DNA of 64,000 nucleotides from Roseicella frigidaeris (GTDB lineage Bacteria; Pseudomonadota; Alphaproteobacteria; Acetobacterales; Acetobacteraceae): NCBI RefSeq assembly GCF_003258945.1, contig NZ_QLIX01000022.1, positions 20,684-84,683 on the forward strand, in the 5' to 3' direction. Within the stretch, counting starts at the first letter, position 1, and each line of letters opens with the position of its first letter. Shown here piece after piece: positions 51,833-59,738 of this stretch. The notes under the pieces were generated by a model. That model made no database searches and was not told where the DNA came from. It worked only from the letters and a program-made list of their open reading frames with translations. Both the position numbers and the translations under genes were made by a program.

Positions 51833-54400
51833 ATGCGAACATTACCGGAACCTTTCGCCGGCTGGTTCGCCGCCCGCGGCTGGGTGCCGCGGCCGCACCA
51901 GCTGGCCCTCTGCCGCGCCGCCGGTCGGGGCGAGAGCGCCCTGCTCATCGCCCCGACCGGCGGCGGCAAGACCCTCGCCGGCTTCCTCCCCAGCCTGATC
52001 GCGCTGGCCGACCGGCCGCGCCGGACAGGGCCGGGCGCCCTGCACACCCTCTATGTCTCGCCGCTGAAGGCGCTCGCCGTCGACATCGCCCGCAACCTCC
52101 TCGCTCCGGTCGAGGCGCTCGACCTGCCGATCCGCATCGAGACCCGCACCGGCGACACGCCGCAGAACCGCCGCACCCGGCAGAAGGCGGACCCGCCGGA
52201 GATCCTGCTGACCACGCCGGAGAGCCTGCTGCTGCTGCTCTCCCAGCCCGAGGCGGGCGCCTTCTTCGCCGGCCTCGGCGCCGTGGTGGTGGACGAGATC
52301 CACGCCCTGGCCGGCAGCAAGCGCGGCGACCAGCTCGCGCTGGCCCTCGCCCGCCTCGCCAGCCTGGCGCCGGCGGCGCGGCGGGTCGGCCTCTCGGCGA
52401 CGGTCGCGCATCCCGAGCCGCTGCGCGCCTTCCTCTCCCCCTCCGGCCGGCCGGAGGCGGTGCGGCTGATCCAGGTGCGGGGCGGCGCGCCGCCGGCGCT
52501 CTCCATCATGCTGCCCGAGGGGCACCTGCCCTGGGGCGGGCATATGGGCCTCGCCTCGGCGCCCGAGATCTACCGCCGCATCGAGGCGGCCCGCGTCACC
52601 ATCGTCTTCGTCAACACCCGCGCCCAGTCCGAGCTGGTCTTCCAGGCGCTGTGGCGGCTGAACGACGCGGTGCTGCCGATCGCCCTGCACCATGGCAGCC
52701 TCACCGTCGAGCAGCGCCGCAAGGTCGAGGCGGCGATGGCGGCGGGCAAGCTGCGCGCCGTGGTCGCCACCGCCTCGCTCGATCTCGGCATCGACTGGGG
52801 CGATGTCGACCAGGTGATCCAGGTCGGCGCGCCGAAGGGCGTGGCGCGGCTGCTGCAGCGGGTCGGCCGCGCCAACCACCGCATGGACGAGCCCTCCCGC
52901 GCCCTGCTGGTGCCGGCCAACCGCTTCGAGGTGGTGGAGTGCACCGCGGCGCTGGAGGCGGTGCGGCACGAGGAGCTGGACGGCGACCCGCCACGGCCGG
53001 GCGGGCTCGACGTGCTGGCGCAGCACGTCCTCGCCATGGCCTGCCACGCCCCCTTCCGGCCCGACGACCTCTATGCCGAGGTGACGCTCGCCGCCCCCTA
53101 CGCGGCCCTCTCCCGCCGCGACTTCGACGACGTGCTGCGCTTCGTCGCCGATGGCGGCTACGCGCTCCGCGCCTATGACCGCTTCCGCAAGCTGTTCCAG
53201 GATGCCGAGGGCTTCGTGCATGTGCGCGACCAGCACGTGGCGCGGCAGCTGCGGATGAATCTCGGCACCATCGTCGAGAGCCCGATGCTGAAGGTGCGGC
53301 TGCGCGGCGGTCCCGTGCTGGGCGAGGTGGAGGAGTGGTTCGTCTCCACCCTGCTCCCGGGCGACAGCTTCATGTTCGCCGGCCAGACCCTGCGCTTCGA
53401 GGCGCTGGACGCGATGACCGCCATCGTCTCCCGCGGCGGCGAGGGCGACCCGCGCGTGCCGACCTATGCCGGCGCCCGGCTGCCGCTCTCCACCTGGCTG
53501 GCGGCGCGGGTGCGCGAGATCCTGCACGAGCCGCGCAAGTGGCGCCTGCTGCCGGCGCCGGTGCAGGACTGGCTGCGGCTGCAGCGCCGCCGCTCCGCCC
53601 TGCCGGAGAAGGACGGGCTGCTGGTCGAGACCTTCCCGCGCGGCGGCCGCTGGTTCATGGTCGCCTACTGCTTCGAGGGGCGGCTGGCGCACCAGACATT
53701 GGGGATGCTGGTGACGAGGCGCATGGAGCGCGCCGGCCATGCGCCGCTCGGCTACCTCGCCACCGACTACGTCCTCGCCACCTGGAGCGCCTTCGAGCCG
53801 ACCGGCATCGAGGCGCTGTTCGAGGAGGACCTGCTCGGCGAGGACCTCGAGGAATGGATGGCCGAGAGCTCCATGCTCCGCCGCACCTTCCGCAACATCG
53901 CCACCATCGCCGGCCTGATCGAGAAGCACCATCCGGGACATGAGAAGCGCCCCCGCCAGATGACCATGAATGCCGACCTGATCTACGACGTGCTGCGCAA
54001 GCACGAGCCCGACCACATCCTGCTCCGCGCCACGCGGCAGGAGGCGGCGGGCGGCCTCACCGATGTCGCCCGCATCGGCCTAGTGCTGGCCCGCGCCCGC
54101 GGGCGGATCCGCCACATGCGGCTCGACCGCGTCTCGCCCCTCGCCGTGCCGGCGCTGATCGAGGAGGGGCGCGAATGGGTCGCCGGCGGCGCCGAGGATG
54201 CGCTGCTCGCCGAGGCGGCGTCGCTGGTCGAGGAGGTGACGGGCGGCGAGGAGATCTTCGCCGAGACGCTCGCCGAGGTGACGGAGGGCGTGCGGGTGCG
54301 CGCCGGCGTGGTGGACACGCCGCGGCATCGCGGCAAGGAGCAGCGGCCGCGCCGCGCCCGCTTCATCCGCAGCGCGCCGAAGAGCCTGAACGGCGCATGA
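51833..54400 (+). CDS. Ligase-associated Lhr-type DEXH-box DNA helicase
   Basis: 855 residues. SF2 motifs: Walker A A-P-T-G-G-G-K-T (about 40-47), V-D-E-I-H-A-L (about 150), S-A-T-V-A, H-H-G-S-L (about 286) and Q-R-V-G-R-A-N-H-R (motif VI), then the winged-helix Lhr core and C-terminal DUF4045-type region. It is the Lhr-Core helicase of the repair module, a 3'-to-5' DNA translocase. pdeM starts 106 bp after its stop. Confidence 0.95.
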   Translation: MRTLPEPFAGWFAARGWVPRPHQLALCRAAGRGESALLIAPTGGGKTLAGFLPSLIALADRPRRTGPGALHTLYVSPLKALAVDIARNLLAPVEALDLPIRIETRTGDTPQNRRTRQKADPPEILLTTPESLLLLLSQPEAGAFFAGLGAVVVDEIHALAGSKRGDQLALALARLASLAPAARRVGLSATVAHPEPLRAFLSPSGRPEAVRLIQVRGGAPPALSIMLPEGHLPWGGHMGLASAPEIYRRIEAARVTIVFVNTRAQSELVFQALWRLNDAVLPIALHHGSLTVEQRRKVEAAMAAGKLRAVVATASLDLGIDWGDVDQVIQVGAPKGVARLLQRVGRANHRMDEPSRALLVPANRFEVVECTAALEAVRHEELDGDPPRPGGLDVLAQHVLAMACHAPFRPDDLYAEVTLAAPYAALSRRDFDDVLRFVADGGYALRAYDRFRKLFQDAEGFVHVRDQHVARQLRMNLGTIVESPMLKVRLRGGPVLGEVEEWFVSTLLPGDSFMFAGQTLRFEALDAMTAIVSRGGEGDPRVPTYAGARLPLSTWLAARVREILHEPRKWRLLPAPVQDWLRLQRRRSALPEKDGLLVETFPRGGRWFMVAYCFEGRLAHQTLGMLVTRRMERAGHAPLGYLATDYVLATWSAFEPTGIEALFEEDLLGEDLEEWMAESSMLRRTFRNIATIAGLIEKHHPGHEKRPRQMTMNADLIYDVLRKHEPDHILLRATRQEAAGGLTDVARIGLVLARARGRIRHMRLDRVSPLAVPALIEEGREWVAGGAEDALLAEAASLVEEVTGGEEIFAETLAEVTEGVRVRAGVVDTPRHRGKEQRPRRARFIRSAPKSLNGA

Positions 54401-54506
54401 TGCCGAAGGCACGCAACGCCGGCCCGCGGCCCGCCGGGCCGGCCGCCCGGACGGGCGCCGCTGCCCATGCGGCGCAGCCGGGCCGCGCGACGGCGCGGCG
54501 CCCGGC

Positions 54507-55229
54507 ATGACCCCGGCCCCCCTGCACATCGCCGGCGAGCGGCTGATGCTCGACCCGGCCGGGCTGCTCGCCTGGCCGGCGCGGCAGACCCTGGTCGTCG
54601 GCGACCTGCACCTGGAGAAGGGCAGCGCCTTCGCCCGCGCCGGCCGCTTCCTGCCGCCCTACGACACGCGGGAGACGCTCGCGCGCCTGCAGGGCGCGCT
54701 GCGCCGCTGGCGGCCGCAGCGGCTGATCGCCCTCGGCGACAGCTTCCACGATGCCGGGGGCGCCGGCCGCATGGCGGCCGAGGATGCGGCGCTGCTGCAC
54801 CGGCTGCTGGCCGGGATCGAGATGCTCTGGGTGCTTGGCAACCACGACCCGGTGCCGCCCGCGGGCCTGCCCGGGCAGGCGGTCGAGGAACACCGCGAGG
54901 GGCGGCTGACCTTCCGCCACGAGGCGCGCCGCGGCCCGCTCGCCCCGGCCGAGATCTCCGGGCATTTCCATCCCAAGGCCACCATGCCGACGCGCTGCGG
55001 CGGCGTCACCCGCCCCTGCTTCGTCGCCGATGCCTGGCGCGTCGTGCTGCCGGCCTTCGGCGCCTATGCGGGCGGGCTCGATGCCGGCGATCCCGCCATC
55101 GCCGGCCTGTTCCCGCGCGGGGCGCGGCTCTTCCTGCTCGGCCGCGACCGGCTCTACAGCATGCCGGCCGGCCCCGCCCGCCCCCGGCCGGCCGCCATCG
55201 CCATGGCTACGGATACAGGAGCTGGGTGA
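54507..55229 (+). CDS. pdeM: Ligase-associated metallophosphoesterase/endonuclease PdeM
   Basis: 240 residues. Calcineurin-type two-metal site: V-G-D-L-H-L-E-K-G (about 31-39), G-D-S-F-H-D (about 77), G-N-H-D-P (about 111) and S-G-H-F-H-P-K (about 151). This is the fourth partner of the ligase module: a DNA endonuclease/phosphodiesterase. Its 3' end overlaps the convergent fasciclin gene by 23 bp. Confidence 0.93.
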   Translation: MTPAPLHIAGERLMLDPAGLLAWPARQTLVVGDLHLEKGSAFARAGRFLPPYDTRETLARLQGALRRWRPQRLIALGDSFHDAGGAGRMAAEDAALLHRLLAGIEMLWVLGNHDPVPPAGLPGQAVEEHREGRLTFRHEARRGPLAPAEISGHFHPKATMPTRCGGVTRPCFVADAWRVVLPAFGAYAGGLDAGDPAIAGLFPRGARLFLLGRDRLYSMPAGPARPRPAAIAMATDTGAG

Positions 55230-55812
55230 TCGGGTAGATCACGCCGTTGGTGGCCGGGATGCCGGGGCCGTCGATCACCGCCGGCGCGCCGACATTGAGG
55301 CCGCCCGCGCCGAAGGTGCTGGACTGCTGCTCGGGCGCCGGGTTGGTCAGCGCGATCACGCCGTTCTGCTCGGCGATGCGCACCACCCCGCCGGCCACGG
55401 TCTTGATCTGGTGGTCGCCCGCCATCTCGGCCGGGGTCAGGGCGACGCCCGAGATGACGTGATAGGCGATCAGCGAGCGTAGCCGCAGCAGGTCCGGGCT
55501 GGCGCCGGAGAGGGTGCCGCCGCCGCCCTGCTCGCCGCCGCCGCCGCTGCCCTGGGCGAGCAGGTTGTTGATCAGCGCCGCCGAGGCGTGGTTGAAGGCG
55601 TCCCCCGTCGGCGCGAAGACGGTGATGAGGTTGGCGCTGCGGAACTGGTCGACGGCGCCGGCGCGCGAGACCAGCTCGACGAAGCGGTTGAAGCGGCTGT
55701 CGCCGGCCAGGGTGTCGATGACGTTGCGCGCCTGGGCCCGGGCCGCGGGAAGCCGGCCGAGCAGGCCGAGCCCGGCCGCGCCGAGCACGAGGCGGCGGTG
55801 GAGAAGGGGCAT
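55207..55812 (-). CDS. Secreted fasciclin-domain protein
   Basis: 201 residues from ATG 55812. Signal peptide with R-R-L-V-L-G-A-A-G-L and A-R-A-Q (cleavage about 27). One FAS1 domain: L-I-T-V-F-A-P-T-G-D-A-F (about 64-75), Y-H-V-I-S-G and a C-terminal N-G-V-I-Y-P-I. A Gly-rich insert (G-S-G-G-G-G-E-Q-G-G-G-G) sits inside. FAS1 proteins mediate adhesion at the cell surface. Convergent and overlapping with pdeM. Confidence 0.87.
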   Translation of the reverse strand: MPLLHRRLVLGAAGLGLLGRLPAARAQARNVIDTLAGDSRFNRFVELVSRAGAVDQFRSANLITVFAPTGDAFNHASAALINNLLAQGSGGGGEQGGGGTLSGASPDLLRLRSLIAYHVISGVALTPAEMAGDHQIKTVAGGVVRIAEQNGVIALTNPAPEQQSSTFGAGGLNVGAPAVIDGPGIPATNGVIYPITQLLYP

Positions 55813-56126
55813 GGGGGTCTGTCCTTTCACGGCGCCGGACCTGCCGGGGGTGGCCAGGTCGCCAGCGCCACGCGGCAACGCCGAGTGGCCCGAATGGTTC
55901 GCCTGGGAACCGAGTTGTCCGTGGCGGGTTTCAACCACTCGTGCCGAGTCCCGGTCGGCGCGCGCGCGAAACGTTGCGTCGCCGCCGCCGGCCCGGCGCA
56001 TCGCGCAATGCCGGGACAGCCCTACATCCTCGTCATGGATCGAACCGACTCCTTCCCCCGCCATCGGCATCCGCCCGCCAGCATCAGGCCCGCCCGCGCC
56101 AGGATGGCCGCGTGACCGCCGGCGCC

Positions 56127-56843
56127 ATGGCCGACCTGCAGCGGCGCGGCTTCGCCGGGCTGCGGGTGGTGGGCGACGTGCATGGCGATGCCGTCGGCTT
56201 CCGCCATGCGGTGGCGGGCGCCGAGGCGGAGCGGCTCTTCCTGCTGCAGCTCGGCGACCTCACGGATCACGGGCCGGACAGCCCGGCGGTGCTGCGCCTG
56301 GTCTTCGGCCTGCTCGACGCGCGCCGCGGCCGCTTCCTGCTCGGCAACCACGACCACAAGCTGCGCCGGGCGCTGCTCGGGCAGCGGGTGCACTACGCCG
56401 CGGAGGGGCTGGGCCGGACGCTGGAGCAGCTCGCCCGCGCGCCGGACGGGCCGGCGCTGTCGCAGCGCGCCGTCGCCGAGATCGCCACGGCGCCGGCCTG
56501 GCTGCGCCTCGGCGACTGGTTCTTCGTGCACGCCGCCTGGCACCCGGCGATGCTGACCCGGCCGCCGCCGCCGGAGGCCGGGGCGCAGAAGCCCGATCCC
56601 GTGGTCTCGCGCGCGCTGTTCGGCCTGGTGACGGGGCGGGTGCAATGGGACGGCTATCCCGAGCGGCTGCATGGCTGGATCGACCGCATCCCGCCGGGGA
56701 TGGTGGTCTATTGCGGCCATGAGGTCCGCTCGCCCGATGGCCGGCCCTATGTGCAGCAGGGCGAGGCGGGCGGCCGCGCCGTCTTCCTCGACACCGGCGC
56801 CGGCAAGGGCGGGCATCTCTCCTGGATCGACCTGCGCTGGTGA
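56127..56843 (+). CDS. Metallophosphoesterase (PrpE/ApaH-like serine/threonine phosphatase type)
   Basis: 238 residues from ATG 56127; a GTG at 56112 is an alternative. Motifs V-V-G-D-V-H-G-D-A (about 14-22), L-G-D-L-T-D-H-G near 47, L-G-N-H-D-H-K near 79, V-H-A-A-W-H near 135 and Y-C-G-H-E near 200. Bacterial members dephosphorylate proteins or hydrolyse diadenosine polyphosphates; which applies here is unknown. A second, unrelated metallophosphoesterase beside PdeM. Confidence 0.87.
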   Translation: MADLQRRGFAGLRVVGDVHGDAVGFRHAVAGAEAERLFLLQLGDLTDHGPDSPAVLRLVFGLLDARRGRFLLGNHDHKLRRALLGQRVHYAAEGLGRTLEQLARAPDGPALSQRAVAEIATAPAWLRLGDWFFVHAAWHPAMLTRPPPPEAGAQKPDPVVSRALFGLVTGRVQWDGYPERLHGWIDRIPPGMVVYCGHEVRSPDGRPYVQQGEAGGRAVFLDTGAGKGGHLSWIDLRW

Positions 56844-56849
56844 GGCGGC

Positions 56850-57326
56850 TCAGCCGTCGCGGCGGATGATGAAGCCGTTCGCCACCCGCTCCATGCCGAG
56901 CTTCGGGTACCAGCGCATGGGCTCGGGCGCCGAGAGCAGCAGCAGCATGCAGCCCGGCCCGAGGATGCGCTTGGTCTCGGCGATCAGCCCGCGCCCGACG
57001 CCCTTCCCCTGCCAGGCGGGATCGACGCAGAGATCGGAGAGGTAGCAGCAATAGGCGAAGTCGGTGATCGAGCGCGCCACGCCGGCGAGCCGCCCGGCGG
57101 CGTCGCGCGCCGTGACGACGAGGGTGGCGCCGGCCAGCATCGCCGCCATCCGCGCCGGGTCCCCGACCGGCCGGTTGAGGCCGGAGGCGCGCACCACGGC
57201 GATGAACTCCGCCGGGTCGAGCCGCCCCTCCTCGCGCGCGAAGGCGATGCCGGGCGGCGGCACGGCCAGGGCGGCCCAGGCGGCATGGCCGGCGAGGATG
57301 GGCGGGTCGGGCATGGGATCGGTCAT
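56850..57326 (-). CDS. GNAT-family N-acetyltransferase
   Basis: 158 residues from ATG 57326. GNAT fold with the acetyl-CoA pyrophosphate-binding motif Q-G-K-G-V-G-R-G-L (about 109-117) after L-S-D-L-C-V-D-P-A-W, and M-R-W-Y-P-K-L-G-M near the C-terminus. Protein or small-molecule acetylation is expected; substrate unknown. Convergent with the phosphatase gene (6 bp apart). Confidence 0.87.
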   Translation of the reverse strand: MTDPMPDPPILAGHAAWAALAVPPPGIAFAREEGRLDPAEFIAVVRASGLNRPVGDPARMAAMLAGATLVVTARDAAGRLAGVARSITDFAYCCYLSDLCVDPAWQGKGVGRGLIAETKRILGPGCMLLLLSAPEPMRWYPKLGMERVANGFIIRRDG

Positions 57327-57411
57327 CCCCGCATGCTCCCCTCCCCATCCCGCGCCGGCAAGCACCCCCTGGCCAGCCGGGACGATCATTGCCACGGTCG
57401 CTGCCCGTTGC

Positions 57412-57505
57412 CCTGCCGCGGCTTCGCCGCGGCAGGCCGTGCGACACGCCGCTCGATCGGCGCGTCCGGGGCCCCCGCGAAGACGCGCAGCGGCTTCGTG
57501 GGGAG
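57412..57505 (-). repeat. Dispersed palindromic repeat family 1, copy D (inverted)
   Basis: Read on the minus strand it begins one base after the creatininase-like gene's stop (57506) with TCCCCACGAAGCCGCTGC, 18 bases identical to copy A; the hairpin block is at 57412-57422 / 57426-57436. The same sense orientation relative to the upstream gene as the other three copies. Confidence 0.85.
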
Positions 57506-58270
57506 TTAAGCCCAGAGTTTCGGGTTCAGCAGCAGCCCGGCGATCGCCGCCGAGATGGCTTCCAGCAGCCGCTCCCCCTTCTCCGCGCTCGCCGCCCGGG
57601 CATCGCCGATGACGCCGCTCTCCGAGATGGCGCGGAAGGAGCGGCGCAGCGCCAGACCCGGCGGCTGCCCCTCGACGCGGGTCGAGGCCGGCCCATGCGC
57701 CTCGGCGAGGCGGTCCAGGCGCACGCTGTCGGGGCGCAGCGCCAGCATCATGCTGGTCTCCGCCTCGCAGGCATGCATCAGGCCGGATTGCCGCTCGAGG
57801 ATCGGCGCGATCACCTCCGGCACCATGTGCCAGTAGGTGCCGGCCGCGACCTTGATGCCGAGCGCGATGGACAACTCCGAGGCGGCGACCATCACCGCCT
57901 CGGCATTGCCGCCATGGCCGTTCAGCAGCATCACCCGCCGGAAGCCGTGCCGCGCCGCCGAGCGGGCGATGCCGCCGAGCGCCGCGGCGAAGCTGGCGTA
58001 GTCCAGCGTCACCGTGCCGCCGAATTCCATGTGGTGCTCGGCGAGGCCGGTCCAGACGACGGGCGTCACCACCACCGGCGCGCCGGCGGCGGCGATGCGC
58101 GCCGCGGTGCGGGCGGCGACGCCGCCGGCGAGGATGATGTCGACGCCGGTCGCCAGATGCGGCCCGTGCTGCTCGAGCGAGGCGACCGGCACGATCACCA
58201 GCGCATCCGCGGCGGCGCGGGCGCGCAGCTCCTCGGCGGTCAGCCGCATCCATTCGGTCTCGGTGGCCAT
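57506..58270 (-). CDS. Creatininase family (creatinine amidohydrolase-like) protein
   Basis: 254 residues from ATG 58270 with GGAGG upstream. Creatininase fold: P-V-A-S-L-E-Q-H-G-P-H-L (about 28-39; Glu and His metal ligands), V-W-T-G-L-A-E-H-H, N-G-H-G-G-N-A-E-A (about 117-125), and H-A-C-E-A-E-T-S (about 170). Members hydrolyse cyclic amides such as creatinine, or act in riboflavin-type or mycofactocin pathways. Amide hydrolysis would fit the organism's hydantoin genes, but no operon partner supports it. Confidence 0.9.
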   Translation of the reverse strand: MATETEWMRLTAEELRARAAADALVIVPVASLEQHGPHLATGVDIILAGGVAARTAARIAAAGAPVVVTPVVWTGLAEHHMEFGGTVTLDYASFAAALGGIARSAARHGFRRVMLLNGHGGNAEAVMVAASELSIALGIKVAAGTYWHMVPEVIAPILERQSGLMHACEAETSMMLALRPDSVRLDRLAEAHGPASTRVEGQPPGLALRRSFRAISESGVIGDARAASAEKGERLLEAISAAIAGLLLNPKLWA

Positions 58271-58350
58271 GCCGGCCCTCCTTCGCTGCCGGCCGATCCT
58301 GGCATCGCCGCCCGGCGACGTCAGCCCAGCGAGGTCAGCCCGGCCCGGGA

Positions 58351-58968
58351 TCAGGCCAGCGGTTCGTAGACCACCGTGCTGCCATCCTCGGCGCGGGTCT
58401 TCCAGCCGATCCAGGTGCCGTCGGCCGCGTAGCGGGCCTCGGACTCCGTGTCGCCCGTGCCGCGCCAGAGCGTGCCGCCCTCGGGCAGCGCCTGGCGGCT
58501 CCACTGGATCCGCAGCAACTGCCCGCTGTCGTTGTCGAAGAGCGGCCGGTCGAAGCGGCGGCTGTCCCACCAGCTGAGCGGCGCCGCCTGGGCCGGCAGG
58601 CGGAAGCGGCCGGCGGAGGCCTGGACGAGGACGGCATCCGCCGCCGCCTCGGCCCGCATCTCGGTCACCGTGCCGTTGCGGTCGAGGCGGGAGGCGACAC
58701 GGCGCAGCCGGTCGCCGGCCCAGACCTCCTCGAAGCGGTGGCTGAAGCGGAAGACGGTGATGCCGACCAGGCGGACGGTGATGTCGACCTCGGTGCGGGC
58801 CGTCAGTTCGCCGCCGGCCTGGGCGAGGAGGACGCGGTGGGTGCCGATGGCGCTGCCCTCCCGCACCACCCGGAAGCGGAGCTCGCCCGGCATGGCCCGG
58901 GCACGGCCGGCGAGCAGCAGGCCGAGCGCCGGCAGGGCGCGCCGCGGCAGGGGGCGGGCGAAGGACAT
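58351..58968 (-). CDS. Exported DUF6134-like protein, unknown function
   Basis: 205 residues from ATG 58968. A Tat/Sec signal peptide with R-R-A-L-P-A-L-G-L-L-L-A and A-R-A. The rest is beta-rich with alternating polar and hydrophobic residues (F-R-V-V-R-E-G-S-A-I-G, V-D-I-T-V-R-L-V-G-I) and conserved W-W-D-S-R near 120: pattern of DUF6134 (lipoprotein/LolB-like beta-sheet proteins). Function unknown. A G-quadruplex-forming stretch lies in its 5' flank. Confidence 0.72.
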   Translation of the reverse strand: MSFARPLPRRALPALGLLLAGRARAMPGELRFRVVREGSAIGTHRVLLAQAGGELTARTEVDITVRLVGITVFRFSHRFEEVWAGDRLRRVASRLDRNGTVTEMRAEAAADAVLVQASAGRFRLPAQAAPLSWWDSRRFDRPLFDNDSGQLLRIQWSRQALPEGGTLWRGTGDTESEARYAADGTWIGWKTRAEDGSTVVYEPLA

Positions 58969-58987
58969 CGGGCGGATCACTCCGGCA

Positions 58988-59033
58988 GGGGCCGAGGGCC
59001 AGGGGTAGGGACCAGGGGGGTAAGGACCAGGGG
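58988..59033 (+). other. Five or more G-runs in the divergent promoter (G-quadruplex motif)
   Basis: GGGG (58988), GGG (58996), GGGG (59002), GGG (59008), GGGGGG (59015) and GGGG (59030), loops of 4, 3, 2, 4 and 9 bases, meeting the quadruplex rule repeatedly. It lies between the DUF6134-like gene (start 58968) and the phosphatase gene (start 59167), within about 20 bp of the former. Whether it forms in the cell is unknown. Confidence 0.65.
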
Positions 59034-59166
59034 CAGGCGCCCGGGAAGATAGGCGGGGATGGGCGGGCGACCAGGTGCGCGTGGCCAGGGGGCGCATGAC
59101 TAGGGGGCGGCCGCGGCCGCGATGGGGGCAGGACAAGCCAGGCGGGGCGTGGCAACATGCGGGGCG

Positions 59167-59715
59167 ATGCGACAGCTCCTGCTGCTGCGGCACGCGAAGT
59201 CCTCCTGGGACGACCCGGCCCTTTCCGACCATGCCCGTCCGCTCAACGCGCGGGGCCGCCGGGCGGCGGCGGCCATCGCCCAGGCGATGCGGGAGCTGGG
59301 GCTCGGACCCGACCTCGTCCTCGTCTCCTCCGCCCGGCGGACCCTGCAGACCCTGGAGGCGCTGACCCCCTTCGAGGATGCGGCGCTGATCGAGCCCATG
59401 GACGCGCTCTACCTCGCGCCCTGGCGGCGGTTGCTGGAGGCGCTGCAGGAGGTGCCGGAGACGGTCCGCAGCGTGCTGCTCATCGGCCACAACCCCGGGC
59501 TGCACGAGCTTGCCCTGGCCCTGGCCGGGGCGCAGGGCATCAGCCGCGGCGGCCCCGGCCTGCAGCGCCTGGCCGAGGGCTACCCGACCGGCGCGCTGGT
59601 CGAGTTCACCATCGCCAGCCCCTGGCGCCAGCTCGAATCGGGCGGTGGACGACTTGTGCGATTCATCCAGCCGCGCGATCTTCTGGCCGCCGATTCGACG
59701 GAGACCCTCCCCTGA
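59167..59715 (+). CDS. sixA: SixA-type histidine phosphatase
   Basis: 182 residues from ATG 59167. Histidine phosphatase fold with catalytic L-L-R-H-A-K-S-S-W (about 6-14; phospho-acceptor His), S-S-A-R-R-T-L-Q-T near 50 and I-G-H-N-P-G-L near 102 (second His). SixA removes phosphate from His of phosphotransfer proteins such as ArcB-type HPt domains or NPr. It sits directly before the CHAD gene, a common pairing. Confidence 0.9.
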   Translation: MRQLLLLRHAKSSWDDPALSDHARPLNARGRRAAAAIAQAMRELGLGPDLVLVSSARRTLQTLEALTPFEDAALIEPMDALYLAPWRRLLEALQEVPETVRSVLLIGHNPGLHELALALAGAQGISRGGPGLQRLAEGYPTGALVEFTIASPWRQLESGGGRLVRFIQPRDLLAADSTETLP

Positions 59716-59738
59716 TCAGCCTCGACGAGGCGGCGTCC

